64,000 nucleotides of DNA from CAWDYA01 sp963806495 (GCA_963806495.1 CAWDYA010000005.1:62001-126000), one strand, 5' to 3'; shown: positions 18,192 through 26,658, numbered from the stretch's first letter. Made by a program: numbers and translations. The notes: a model not told the origin generated them from the sequence alone.

Positions 18192-19229
18192 TCAGGGCTT
18201 GCGCAGTCGGCTCTTGGAGTAGACCACTTCCTTGAAGGTGATCGGCACGGGGAAACGGAGCTGCTCGGCGCGGGTGAGAAACTTCCAGGATGACTCGTAG
18301 TCCTGGGCGTAGAAGTAGATGACGGCGAGGTCGTACGACCGGCCGGCTTCGCGCGGCGATTTCTCATAGGCCTTGGTGAAGAGCTCCGCGAGGTGCATGA
18401 ACTGCGGCTGCTGCTCCTTCACCCCGATGAGCTGGGCCGCCGAGTGCGGGTCAATCAGGAGAGCATCGCGCAGCTCCTCGATGGCGGTGTCGTAGTTTCC
18501 CAGGTGGTTCTGGGAGAGCCCCAGGAAAACGTGCGAGCGCAGATCGCGGGGGCTGAGCTCGATCGCCTTACGAAGCTCCTGACTGGCCTCGTCGTATCGT
18601 CCCACCTTGAAGAGCACGGCGCCGAGACTGCTGCGGGCACGCACCAGGTTCGGGTCGACCTCGAGCGCAGCGCGAAACATGCGGGCCGCGTCCTCCCACT
18701 GCTCCCGGCGCTCGTAGATGCTTCCCATCGAGATCATGACTCTCAGGTTGCCCGGTTCGCGATCCAGAATCCGCCGGTAGACCTCGAGTGCGTCGTCGAG
18801 CCGGTCGCTGCGCCTTATCAGAAGATCGCCGATGCTGTTCATCAGCTCCAGGTTGTCCGGTGCCAGGCGGGACGCCCTCGTCCATGCCTGGAGGGCTCCG
18901 TCGAGATCGGCCCGTCTGAGCGCGACTTCGCCCTTGAGGGTCCAGGCGTCGACGTTTCGCGGGTCGTCCTCGAGAACCTTCTCGATCTCCTTCAGTGCCT
19001 TGTCGAGCCGCAGTTTCTTCATCGCCGTGCGGGCGGCCTGGAGGCGGGAATCGTTGTCCTGTGCGAGGGAAGCGGCGGGAGGGAAGGCGAGCAGGACGCC
19101 CAGACAGACCAACAGGAAAGCCGCGTGTCTCAGGATCGCCGCGACTGGCGGATATCGAACTTTTTCGGCCCCAATCCGCGACATGGGCGATCGGCCTGCT
19201 GGCGGGCGGGGCCCCAAGCCCCCGTTCAT
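18192..19229 (-). CDS. Secreted or membrane-anchored TPR protein
   Basis: A 345-residue protein: an N-terminal hydrophobic signal (HAAFLLVCLGVLLAFPPAASLA, residues ~35-56) followed by seven or more tetratricopeptide repeats, e.g. KALKEIEKVLEDDPRNVDAW, DALEVYRRILDREPGNLRV and DAARMFRAALEVDPNLVRA. TPR arrays bind partner proteins; the partner is unknown. Two starts are possible, ATG 19229 and ATG 19184. The promoter at 19267-19239 predicts a transcript start around 19232, which favours 19229 as a near-leaderless start; the shorter form would give a more usual signal peptide length. The gene is divergent from the pdxR-like gene. Confidence 0.8.
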   Translation of the reverse strand: MNGGLGPRPPAGRSPMSRIGAEKVRYPPVAAILRHAAFLLVCLGVLLAFPPAASLAQDNDSRLQAARTAMKKLRLDKALKEIEKVLEDDPRNVDAWTLKGEVALRRADLDGALQAWTRASRLAPDNLELMNSIGDLLIRRSDRLDDALEVYRRILDREPGNLRVMISMGSIYERREQWEDAARMFRAALEVDPNLVRARSSLGAVLFKVGRYDEASQELRKAIELSPRDLRSHVFLGLSQNHLGNYDTAIEELRDALLIDPHSAAQLIGVKEQQPQFMHLAELFTKAYEKSPREAGRSYDLAVIYFYAQDYESSWKFLTRAEQLRFPVPITFKEVVYSKSRLRKP

Positions 19230-19238
19230 TTCGTTGAC

Positions 19239-19267
19239 ATCATACTCCAGCGTGGGGATGTTTTCAG
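19239..19267 (-). promoter_or_regulatory. Promoter of the TPR gene
   Basis: On the minus strand CTGAAA (19267-19262), 17 bases, TATGAT (19244-19239). The -10 matches consensus at five of six positions. ATG 19229 lies ten bases beyond it. Confidence 0.55.
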
Positions 19268-19336
19268 CCCGGGAGGCCCTGACGCCACCTGCTCAATATA
19301 CTCCGATAACGCCCGGCACACACCCGGAAAGAGAGA

Positions 19337-19373
19337 TCGATTGGCCTGCTCATTCGGGTCGATTGGACTACTC
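19337..19373 (+). promoter_or_regulatory. Tandem operator-like direct repeat, candidate PdxR (MocR) binding site
   Basis: Two 15-base copies, TCGATTGGCCTGCTC (19337-19351) and TCGATTGGACTACTC (19359-19373), agree at 13 of 15 positions and start 22 bases apart, about two helical turns. They end 15 bases upstream of the -35 box of the pdxR-like gene. MocR/PdxR regulators are known to bind direct repeats with such spacing, so autoregulation of the pdx operon is the likely role (inference). Confidence 0.6.
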
Positions 19374-19388
19374 CAGGCACCATCCATC

Positions 19389-19418
19389 TTGACATTCAGA
19401 GCCGATATGGCGCATTAA
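19389..19418 (+). promoter_or_regulatory. Promoter of the pdxR-pdxS-pdxT operon
   Basis: TTGACA (19389-19394) is followed after 18 bases by CATTAA (19413-19418), or after 19 bases by ATTAAT. The perfect -35 and long spacer suit an activator-dependent or regulated promoter. The predicted leader is about 45 bases. Confidence 0.55.
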
Positions 19419-19466
19419 TGGCATGGTCAGGTAGGCCGGTATGCGGCCCGGCCGCGAGGAGAGCGA

Positions 19467-20984
19467 GTGATCCCGATCCACCTCAACAGACAGAGCGACG
19501 CGCCTCTCTACCGCCAGATCGCATCCCAGCTCCGTGGCGCGCTGGCCAGCGGCGCCTTCGACGCCGATCCACGCCTGCCCGCCATGCGGCGTCTAGCCCA
19601 GGAGCTGGGTGTGAATCGTCTGACCATCGCGCGGGCGTACCGCGAGCTGGCCGAGGCGGGTCTCGTCTCGGGCGAGGTGGGGCGAGGAACCTTCATCCGG
19701 CGCGAGGGCGCCGGGGGCGGGGCTTCGGCCCGCCGGGGCCAGGGGATGTCCTGGGGGCCGCTGTTCGCCCGGGCTGCCGAGCGCGTCCTGGGTGACGGGA
19801 TCGCGTCTGCTTCGTTCGGCGCCACGCGGCCCGGGGTGATCTCGTTCGCTTCGCTGTTTCCCGATCCGGCCCTCTTCCCGGTCGAGCCGTTCCGCAGGGC
19901 GATGGACAGCGTGCTTCGCCGCCATGGCCACAGGGTCCTCGGATACGGGCCTCCCGCCGGCTATCCACCGCTGAGGGCGATGATCGCGGCGCAGCTCCGG
20001 CTCAAGGGGATCACCGTCTCTGAGGAAGAGATCGTCGTCACCAGCGGCTCCCAGCAGGGAATCGACCTGGTGGCGCGCGTGCTCCTGGATCCGGGCGATA
20101 CGGTCCTCGTGGAGAATCCGACCTACACCGGGGCGGTGCAGGTGTTCCATGCCTATGGCGCACAACTCTCAGGTGTTCCCGTGGACGAGGAAGGGGTGAT
20201 CGTGTCGCTGCTCGCAGAGGCCGTGCAGCGGCGCCGTCCCAAGCTCATCTATCTGATGCCCAACTTCCAGAATCCCACCTCCGAGACGATGACGCTGGCG
20301 AGACGCCAGGAGCTGATCGAACTGGCGTCCGCCGGTGGCCTGCCGATCCTCGAGGACGATTTTGGCGGAGACCTCAGGTTCGAGGGCACGGACCTACCCT
20401 CCCTCAAGGCTCTCGACGCGGACGGCAATGTCATCTACGTCTCGACCTTCGCCAAGAAACTCCTGCCGGGCCTGCGGATCGGATGGGTCGCGGCGCCGCG
20501 CGAGATCGCGGAGCGAATCATCCACATGAAGAAAATCACCGATTTCAGCACCAGCCTGCTGCTCCAGGCGGCGCTTCACGAGTTCTGCCAGGTCGGCGAT
20601 CTGGAGCGGCATCTGAGCGGTGTCGTGGGCCGCTACAGGGAGAGGCGGGATGCGATGCTGACCGCCATGAGGCGCTGTTTCCCGCCCGAGGCGGGCTGGA
20701 CCCGCCCGGCGGGGGGCCTCGTGATATGGGTCACCCTGCCGCACGGCGCGGACGCCGAGGAGGTCGCTGCCCGCGCGGAGGAACGGGGTGTGCTGGTGGG
20801 CCGGGGCGATCTGTTTCACGTGGACGGGCCCACGCGACAGAATCTGAGGCTGACCTTCTCGCAGGCGGATGTCAGAGGAATCCACCGGGGGATCCGGATT
20901 CTCGGCGACATCATCAAGGAACAGACAAGGGCGCGCCGGGTCGAGCCGGCGCCGTCCGGGGTCGAATCACTGCCACTCATCTAG
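19467..20984 (+). CDS. pdxR: MocR/PdxR-type GntR regulator fused to a PLP-dependent aminotransferase fold
   Basis: A 505-residue regulator. Residues ~5-75 form a GntR winged helix (PLYRQIASQLRGALASGAF, LAQELGVNRLTIARAYRELAEAGLV, GRGTFIRR). Residues ~110-490 form a fold-type I aminotransferase domain with GYGPPAGYPPLRAMIA, the cofactor aspartate region LEDDF and the PLP lysine in STFAKKLLPGLRIGW (about Lys328). In such regulators the aminotransferase domain senses PLP. Only ten bases separate it from pdxS, and a direct repeat lies in front, so control of vitamin B6 synthesis (PdxR) is well supported; MocR members also control other pathways. The GTG start follows GAGGAGAG. Confidence 0.87.
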   Translation: MIPIHLNRQSDAPLYRQIASQLRGALASGAFDADPRLPAMRRLAQELGVNRLTIARAYRELAEAGLVSGEVGRGTFIRREGAGGGASARRGQGMSWGPLFARAAERVLGDGIASASFGATRPGVISFASLFPDPALFPVEPFRRAMDSVLRRHGHRVLGYGPPAGYPPLRAMIAAQLRLKGITVSEEEIVVTSGSQQGIDLVARVLLDPGDTVLVENPTYTGAVQVFHAYGAQLSGVPVDEEGVIVSLLAEAVQRRRPKLIYLMPNFQNPTSETMTLARRQELIELASAGGLPILEDDFGGDLRFEGTDLPSLKALDADGNVIYVSTFAKKLLPGLRIGWVAAPREIAERIIHMKKITDFSTSLLLQAALHEFCQVGDLERHLSGVVGRYRERRDAMLTAMRRCFPPEAGWTRPAGGLVIWVTLPHGADAEEVAARAEERGVLVGRGDLFHVDGPTRQNLRLTFSQADVRGIHRGIRILGDIIKEQTRARRVEPAPSGVESLPLI

Positions 20985-20994
20985 GAGAACGACG

Positions 20995-21891
20995 ATGGCG
21001 GACCAGCAGGGAACTCAGGGAACGATGCGGTTGAAGACGGGGCTCGCCGAGATGCTCAAGGGCGGGGTGATCATGGACGTGGTCAATGCGGAACAGGCGC
21101 TTATCGCCGAGCGTGCCGGAGCGGTTGCGGTCATGGCGCTCGAACGCGTCCCGGCCGACATCCGCGCTCAGGGGGGCGTGGCGAGGATGTCGGCGGTGGC
21201 GAAGGTCCGTGAGATCATGGAGGCGGTAAGCATCCCCGTGATGGCAAAGTGCCGGATCGGCCACTTCGTGGAGGCGCAGATCCTTCAGGCGCTCGGCGTT
21301 GACTTCATCGACGAGAGCGAGGTCCTCACGCCTGCAGACGAGAAGCACCACGTTGACAAGTTCGGGTTCACGACGCCGTTCGTCTGCGGGGCGCGGGATC
21401 TGGGCGAGGCCCTGAGGAGAATCGCGGAGGGCGCGGCGCTGATCAGGACCAAGGGAGAGGCCGGCAGCGGGAACATCGTCGAAGCGGTTCGCCACATGCG
21501 GAGCGTCAACGAACGGATCCGGCGCATCGCGGGGATGCGAGGGGACGAGCTCATGGCGGAGGCGAAGGATCTGGGCGCCCCGTTCGAGCTGGTACGGTGG
21601 GTGGCCGACAACGGGCGGCTGCCGGTGCCGAACTTCGCAGCCGGGGGCATCGCGACGCCCGCCGACGCCGCTCTCATGATGCAGCTCGGCGCCGAGTCGG
21701 TCTTCGTCGGGTCGGGTATCTTCAAGTCGGCGGATCCGGATCGAAGGGCCGATGCGATCGTCAAGGCCACCACCTACGCCAACGACCCTAAGATGCTCGT
21801 GGAGATCTCGGCGAACCTCGGTGAGGCAATGCCCGGCATCGAGATCGGCACACTCAAGGAGGAGCAGCTCCTGCAGCGGAGGGGCTGGTGA
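20995..21891 (+). CDS. pdxS: Pyridoxal 5'-phosphate synthase lyase subunit PdxS
   Basis: A 298-residue (beta/alpha)8 enzyme, the usual PdxS length. It contains the family blocks GLAEMLKGGVIMDVVNAEQA, ALERVPADIR, the PLP-lysine strand VMAKCRIGHFVEAQIL and the second lysine region RTKGEAGSGNI; the C-terminal GGIATPADAALMMQLG and VFVGSGIFKS form the phosphate site. With PdxT-supplied ammonia it makes PLP from ribose 5-phosphate and glyceraldehyde 3-phosphate in the cytoplasm. The ATG at 20995 follows TAGGAGAA; the upstream in-frame extension would lie in the regulator gene. It overlaps pdxT by four bases (GTGA), matching a 1:1 complex. Confidence 0.97.
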   Translation: MADQQGTQGTMRLKTGLAEMLKGGVIMDVVNAEQALIAERAGAVAVMALERVPADIRAQGGVARMSAVAKVREIMEAVSIPVMAKCRIGHFVEAQILQALGVDFIDESEVLTPADEKHHVDKFGFTTPFVCGARDLGEALRRIAEGAALIRTKGEAGSGNIVEAVRHMRSVNERIRRIAGMRGDELMAEAKDLGAPFELVRWVADNGRLPVPNFAAGGIATPADAALMMQLGAESVFVGSGIFKSADPDRRADAIVKATTYANDPKMLVEISANLGEAMPGIEIGTLKEEQLLQRRGW

Positions 21892-22504
21892 TCCGGATCG
21901 GCGTTCTCGGCCTGCAGGGTGATTTCGACGCGCATCGCCGCGCGATGGAGGAGGCCGGCGCCTCGGACACCATCGTCGTAAGACACCCGGGTGAGCTCGA
22001 CGACATCGATGCGCTGATCATCCCCGGGGGCGAGAGCACTACGCTGCTCAAGCTGATGTCGGATCTGGACTTCGAGGAGCCGATCCGGAGCTACCATGCG
22101 TCGGGTCGGCCGATTTTCGGGACGTGCGCGGGAGCCATCCTGCTGGCGTCGAACGTCACGGAGCCGGCACAGCCTTCTCTCGGCCTGATCGATATCGATG
22201 TGCAGCGCAACGCATACGGCCGCCAGAACGACTCGTTCGAGACGAGGCTCGCGCGTCCGAACCCGCCGCGCCGGAGCTCGGGGCGCCTGAGTGGAGCGCC
22301 CCGCTCGACCTGGTCTTCATCCGGGCTCCCCGGATCGTCCGGTGCGGCCCCGAGGTCCGCGTCCTGGTGCGTCTGGGGGAAGAGCCGGTCCTGGTGCGGC
22401 AGGGGATGGTCCTGGCCGGCACCTTTCACCCCGAAATGACCGGAGAGAGGCGCATTCACAGGTACTTCGCCTCCATGGCCGGGGGGGACCGCGTCGCCGC
22501 CTGA
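21888..22504 (+). CDS. pdxT: Pyridoxal 5'-phosphate synthase glutaminase subunit PdxT, frameshifted
   Basis: The glutaminase partner of PdxS. The first frame encodes IGVLGLQGDFDAH, IIPGGESTT, the nucleophile strand GTCAGAILLA and QRNAYGRQNDSFE. The second frame, joined by a one-base deletion between about 22235 and 22262, encodes LVFIRAPRI, then the His-Glu pair in FHPEMTGERRIHRYF. Restoring one base gives 205 residues, normal for PdxT, with the full Cys-His-Glu triad. All family landmarks survive on both sides, so a sequencing or assembly deletion is more likely than a pseudogene. The GTG start overlaps the pdxS stop. Confidence 0.9.
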
Positions 22505-22511
22505 CCCAATC

Positions 22512-22540
22512 TTGACACTCCGCCCGCCTATCCCAATATT
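22512..22540 (+). promoter_or_regulatory. Promoter of the MshEN-domain gene, apparently leaderless
   Basis: TTGACA (22512-22517), 17 bases, AATATT (22535-22540). The ATG at 22550 lies ten bases after the -10 box, close to the predicted transcript start near 22547, and no Shine-Dalgarno sequence is present. Confidence 0.65.
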
Positions 22541-22549
22541 TGCCCCGCC

Positions 22550-23839
22550 ATGACTAAGAAACTCGGGGAGCGGCTCGTCGAGGCGGGGATCATCACCGAG
22601 GTGGAACTCCATCGTGCTCTCACCGCCCAGCGTGTGTTCGGGGGGCATCTGGGGACCAGCCTGCTCGAGCTGGGATACCTCGACGAGGAGAGCCTCGGGG
22701 AAGCGCTGTCCGGCATCATGGGGGTCCCTTACGCCGATTTCGACGCCTTGTCCCGGATCCCGTATTCGGTCGTCCGCTCGCTTCCGGCGCGTCTCGTGGA
22801 GAAGCACAAGGTCGTGCCGCTCAGGCTGGAGGGGCGGACCCTCCACCTGGCGATGATCGATCCAAAAAACCTGATGGCGCTCGACGAGATCTCCTTCGTT
22901 ACAGGATACCGCATCGTCCCCATGGTAGCGCCCGAGGTCCGCATCCTGCAGGTGCTGGAGAAGTACTACAACCTTCCACGCGATCAGCGGCAGATGGACC
23001 TGACACGTGAGCTGGCAAACCTCAGGTCCCGCCGACAGAAACTCCAGCCGCTCCTGAGCACCGAGGTAGCGCTCGACGGGGAGATGCGCCCGAAGCGGGT
23101 CGGCGCGCGAGCGGTGGCTACGGCCGGCACGACCGCGGTCAGGCCCGCCCGGCCGCAGGGCGACACCGAGCCGGCACACGACCACTGGGAGAAATACGGG
23201 TACGGCAGATCATGGCAGGAGGTCGCCGAAACAATCCAGGAGAAGCCCGTGGACCCCAACGACGACGAGGAGGCCGACACGAGACCCCAGCGTCGTGCGA
23301 CACCGAAGCCGCCGGCGACCGCGCGTCGTGCGGCACCGCGCGCTTCGAGCCTGGAGGCGGTGGCGAAGGAGCTGACCGCCGCCGGGTCGGTGGAAGAGGT
23401 CGTCACGGCGGTCCTGGGCTACGCTTCCGCCCGGCTGCAACGTGTCCTGTTCTTCGTGGTGCGGGGGAGTGTGGCGGAGGGGCGCGGCGGAATGGGGTGG
23501 CCGCTGTCCACCGACGTGATACGCAACCTGAGGATCCCGCTTGGCCGGGAGAACGACTCACTGCTCTCCCTGGTGGGCGGGGAAAGGGACCATTACCTCG
23601 GTCCGGTCTCAGGATCGCCTCGGGCGATCGGGTTCTACACGAGGCTCGGCCTCAGCGTCCCGCGCACCGTAGTGATCGTGCCCATCCGGGTGAAGCAGCG
23701 AATCGCAGCCTACCTGTACGCCGATGGTGGGGACGCGGAGATTCTCGCGATCGATCTCCCTTCGATGATGTCCCTGGGCGTGCGCGCCGGCTTCGCCCTG
23801 CAGATCCTCGTCCTGCGGAACAAGATCCTCAGCGCCTGA
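22550..23839 (+). CDS. Stand-alone MshEN/GspE-N domain protein with C-terminal GAF-like region
   Basis: A 429-residue protein. Residues ~1-150 match the type II secretion/type IV pilus ATPase N-terminal domain (T2SSE_N, MshEN) with its two tandem motifs: LGERLVEAGIITEVELHRAL and HLGTSLLELGYLDEESLGEA, followed by the second lobe VVRSLPARLVEKHKVVPLRL. These motifs bind cyclic di-GMP in MshE. No Walker A or B follows, so it is not an ATPase. Residues ~160-265 are charged and Arg/Pro/Ala-rich. Residues ~265-429 resemble a GAF-type fold (SVEEVVTAVLGYASARLQRV, VVIVPIRVKQRIAAYLYAD). A c-di-GMP-responsive adaptor is a reasonable inference. The gene stands alone after pdxT. Confidence 0.8.
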   Translation: MTKKLGERLVEAGIITEVELHRALTAQRVFGGHLGTSLLELGYLDEESLGEALSGIMGVPYADFDALSRIPYSVVRSLPARLVEKHKVVPLRLEGRTLHLAMIDPKNLMALDEISFVTGYRIVPMVAPEVRILQVLEKYYNLPRDQRQMDLTRELANLRSRRQKLQPLLSTEVALDGEMRPKRVGARAVATAGTTAVRPARPQGDTEPAHDHWEKYGYGRSWQEVAETIQEKPVDPNDDEEADTRPQRRATPKPPATARRAAPRASSLEAVAKELTAAGSVEEVVTAVLGYASARLQRVLFFVVRGSVAEGRGGMGWPLSTDVIRNLRIPLGRENDSLLSLVGGERDHYLGPVSGSPRAIGFYTRLGLSVPRTVVIVPIRVKQRIAAYLYADGGDAEILAIDLPSMMSLGVRAGFALQILVLRNKILSA

Positions 23840-23888
23840 TCCTTCCCCGCCCCCCCCCCTCGTACGCGTTTTCTGGTAGGATGCGCGC

Positions 23889-24278
23889 ATGGGAGACCCC
23901 GCAGGCGAGATCAGGCACCTCCTCGCGCGCTACCAGGAGGCGCAATGCGCGAAGGATCTCTCCACCCTGGCCGCGATCCACTGGCAGGACACCCGCCTGA
24001 CCCATGTCTGGTCACCGGGGCACTCGGACCTCGGATGGGCCGCCTACGAGGAAACGCTCAGGCGGGAATTCAGCGAGATGACGCAGGTCGATTTCCATCT
24101 CGATGATCTCCGTCCGGAGATTTTCGGCGGGAGGTTCGCGGTAGTGAACGCGCGATGGCGATGCGAGTTCCGGACCGCTGCGGGTCGCGACGGAACCAGC
24201 AGCGGCCCGGTCACCTTCGTGCTGTCGATGATGGGCGGGTCCTGGAAGATCGTCGCCGACCATTTCTCCGTGTCGTGA
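23889..24278 (+). CDS. NTF2-like (SnoaL/DUF4440-type) protein
   Basis: A 129-residue single-domain protein with the cone-shaped NTF2-like pattern: an N-terminal helix (EIRHLLARYQEAQCAKDLSTLAAIHW, split here by length), a central strand-rich part (DLRPEIFGGRFAVVNARWRCEF) and a terminal GSWKIVADHFSV strand, as in DUF4440/SnoaL-like ketosteroid-isomerase relatives. These folds serve as enzymes or ligand-binding domains; no catalytic pair can be assigned here. The start is the ATG at 23889, 49 bases after the previous stop. The upstream gap contains a poly-C run and no clear promoter. Function unknown. Confidence 0.72.
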   Translation: MGDPAGEIRHLLARYQEAQCAKDLSTLAAIHWQDTRLTHVWSPGHSDLGWAAYEETLRREFSEMTQVDFHLDDLRPEIFGGRFAVVNARWRCEFRTAAGRDGTSSGPVTFVLSMMGGSWKIVADHFSVS

Positions 24279-24300
24279 GACCCGCCACCGGGATGGGAAG

Positions 24301-24387
24301 TGGTGCCGAAGCGGGGACTCGAACCCCGAAGCCCTTGCGGGCACAGGCACCTGAAGCCTGCGTGTTTGCCAATTTCACCACTTCGGC
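24301..24387 (-). tRNA. tRNA-Leu (anticodon CAG)
   Basis: On the minus strand the acceptor stem GCCGAAG pairs with CTTCGGC, followed by A and an encoded CCA (24303-24301). The anticodon stem CAGGC/GCCTG encloses the loop TTCAGGT with CAG at 24353-24351. A long variable arm (GTGCCCGCAAGGGCTTC region) and the T-loop GTTCGAGTC identify a class II leucine tRNA of 87 bases. Confidence 0.95.
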
Positions 24388-24427
24388 TCGGCCGTCTGAG
24401 TGCGGGCTCCCCTCGGAAGCGGCCGCA

Positions 24428-24457
24428 AATCTAGCACCGCTTTTCCCGCAGTGTCAA
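24428..24457 (-). promoter_or_regulatory. Promoter of tRNA-Leu
   Basis: On the minus strand TTGACA (24457-24452), 18 bases, TAGATT (24433-24428), about 40 bases upstream of the mature tRNA. It fires away from the downstream rnr gene. Confidence 0.65.
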
Positions 24458-24477
24458 CCGCCTCGCCCGGACATGCC

Positions 24478-26658
24478 ATGAGCCGCAGGCGAAGAGGGGA
24501 CATGGGCCATCGGCGGAGACGGCGGGACGACCGTGCCACCCCCGCTCCGCCGCGGGCGCGAGCCATCCCGTACCCGCGTCTGCTCGCCGTGCTCAGGCGA
24601 TCCTCCGACCCGGTGACCGTCCCGTCGCTCGCGAGAGATCTCGGCCTCGATTCGGAGGGGGAAACGGACCTCCGGCGACAGCTCGAGTTCCTCGGCAAGG
24701 AAGGCGTCGTGTTCGAGCAGCGCCGGGGCCGCTGGAAGTTGCACTCCCGGGCGAGGCTGGTGATCGGGAAGGTGAGCAGCCCGAAACGAAGCTACGGCTT
24801 CGTGTCGCCCGAGGACGGTGCCCGGGGGGGGGACCTCTACGTCGCCGGCCGCAGGATGCACGGCGCCCGGCACGGGGACCTGGTGATGGCGAGGGTGATT
24901 GGCGGGGGCAGGCGATCCGGGACGCGGGAGAGCGCGGGCGAGGGCGAGGTGATCGCGGTGCTGGAGCGGCGTTCTCCGTTCGTGGCCGGGCTGTTTCATG
25001 GGGACGAGGCAGGAGGGGTCGTGGTACCCCGCGACAGTCGTGTGGCCACCGGGATAGAGGTCGGCTCGCCGGGTCCTGGTGTCGAGGACGGCGCGGTCGT
25101 CTGGACGGAGATCATCACACCGGAAGATCGCTTCCGCCCGGCGCGCGGGCGCGTGACCGAGGTGTTCGGCGTGCCCGGCGCCCCGGGAGTCGGTGAGGCG
25201 GTGGTCGAGCGCATGTTCGATCTTCCTCGTGCGTTTCCCGCGGAGGTGGAGGCTGATGCGGGCCGTTACGCCCCGAGCGTGTCGGCTCAGGACGTCGAGG
25301 GGCGGGAGGACTTCCGCGAAAGCGTCGTCATCACGGTCGACCCCGTCGACGCGAAGGACCATGACGACGCCGTCGGCCTCACAATCCTGGACTCGCCCGG
25401 CGGGCCGGTGTACCGGCTGCAGGTGCACATAGCGGATGTCTCCCGGTATGTGACCGAAGGCTCCGCGCTCGACAGGGAGGCGCTCCATCGGGGCGTCAGC
25501 GTCTACTTCCCCGGGTACAACATCCCGATGCTCCCCCGGCCGCTCTCCTCGGGGATCTGCAGCCTGGTGGCCGGGGAGGACCGGCTGACCCAGAGCGTTG
25601 TGCTCGACTTCGACGGGCGTGGCCGACCGATCGGGCACCGTTTCGCCGATGGGGTGATCCGGAGCCGTGCGCGCCTCACATACCTCCAGGTCTCCGACAT
25701 CCTGTCGAATCACGGCGTGGAAGGTGTCGAGGCGGAAGTGGTCGCCACGCTACGGGACATGGAGAGGCTCTGCCGTCTCCTGCGGGAGCGGAGGATGGCG
25801 CGCGGCAGCCTGGACCTGCAGATCCCGGAGACCGAGGTGGTCGTGGACGAGCAGGGGCGCCCCGTCGACGTGCGTCCGGTCGAACACGACGTATCTCATC
25901 AGATGATCGAGGAATTCATGTTGGCCGCCAACGAGACCGTGGCGACCTGGCTCGGCGGTCGGCTCAGCCCGACGCTCTATCGGATCCACGAGGAGCCGGA
26001 TCCGGCGGGGATCGGCGAGGTGGAGGAACGCCTGGCGAGCATGGGGGTGCCGGTCCGCCGGACGCGGGGCGGCGCGGCGTCACGCCTCAAGTCGCTGCTC
26101 GAAGCGTTCCGGGGGCGCCCCGAGGAGCAGGCTGTCGGCATGATGGTGCTGCGCACCCTCAAGCTGGCGCGCTACAGCCGCGACGCCATCGGTCACTTCG
26201 GTCTGGCGGCGCCCCTCTACACGCACTTCACGTCGCCTATCAGGCGCTATCCGGACCTGGTGGTGCACCGGGTGCTCCGGAGGACCCGCGCGCCGGGTTG
26301 GCGGCCGCCTTCCGCCGGCGAGGACCCCGGCGAGCGGCTGGCGGTCATAGCCGACGAATGCTCGCGACTCGAGCGTCAGGCGGCCGAGGCGGAGCGTACG
26401 ATGGTGGAGTGGAAGGAGGCTCTCTTCATGCAGGGCCATCTGGGCGAGGAATACCATGGCGCCATTACCGGGATGACGGCGGAGAGCCTCTTCGTGACGC
26501 TCGAGGGACTGGGTATCGAGGGGATCGTTCCCGACGCGCCGCGCCCCCGCGGAAACCGCGACGCACGATGGCGACTGGGCCAGACGATGCGCGTGAGAGT
26601 CCAGTCGGCGGATCCGTTCCGGGGCCGGATCGTGCTCAGGCCCCTTTCGACGGGGTAG
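24478..26658 (+). CDS. rnr: Ribonuclease R
   Basis: A 726-residue 3'-to-5' exoribonuclease. After an Arg-rich N-terminus, residues ~20-90 form a winged-helix region, followed by a cold-shock domain (GKVSSPKRSYGFVSPEDG). The RNB catalytic domain starts around residue 270 with ITVDPVDAKDHDDAVGL, whose aspartates bind the metal ions, and continues through VHIADVSRYVTEGSALD, FPGYNIPMLP and HFTSPIRRYPDLVVHR. A C-terminal S1 domain follows (ITGMTAESLFVTLEGLGIEG). It degrades structured RNA. The ATG at 24478 is preferred; an alternative ATG lies at 24502. The upstream in-frame extension would run through the tRNA promoter. Its last 23 bases overlap lon on the opposite strand. Confidence 0.95.
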   Translation: MSRRRRGDMGHRRRRRDDRATPAPPRARAIPYPRLLAVLRRSSDPVTVPSLARDLGLDSEGETDLRRQLEFLGKEGVVFEQRRGRWKLHSRARLVIGKVSSPKRSYGFVSPEDGARGGDLYVAGRRMHGARHGDLVMARVIGGGRRSGTRESAGEGEVIAVLERRSPFVAGLFHGDEAGGVVVPRDSRVATGIEVGSPGPGVEDGAVVWTEIITPEDRFRPARGRVTEVFGVPGAPGVGEAVVERMFDLPRAFPAEVEADAGRYAPSVSAQDVEGREDFRESVVITVDPVDAKDHDDAVGLTILDSPGGPVYRLQVHIADVSRYVTEGSALDREALHRGVSVYFPGYNIPMLPRPLSSGICSLVAGEDRLTQSVVLDFDGRGRPIGHRFADGVIRSRARLTYLQVSDILSNHGVEGVEAEVVATLRDMERLCRLLRERRMARGSLDLQIPETEVVVDEQGRPVDVRPVEHDVSHQMIEEFMLAANETVATWLGGRLSPTLYRIHEEPDPAGIGEVEERLASMGVPVRRTRGGAASRLKSLLEAFRGRPEEQAVGMMVLRTLKLARYSRDAIGHFGLAAPLYTHFTSPIRRYPDLVVHRVLRRTRAPGWRPPSAGEDPGERLAVIADECSRLERQAAEAERTMVEWKEALFMQGHLGEEYHGAITGMTAESLFVTLEGLGIEGIVPDAPRPRGNRDARWRLGQTMRVRVQSADPFRGRIVLRPLSTG

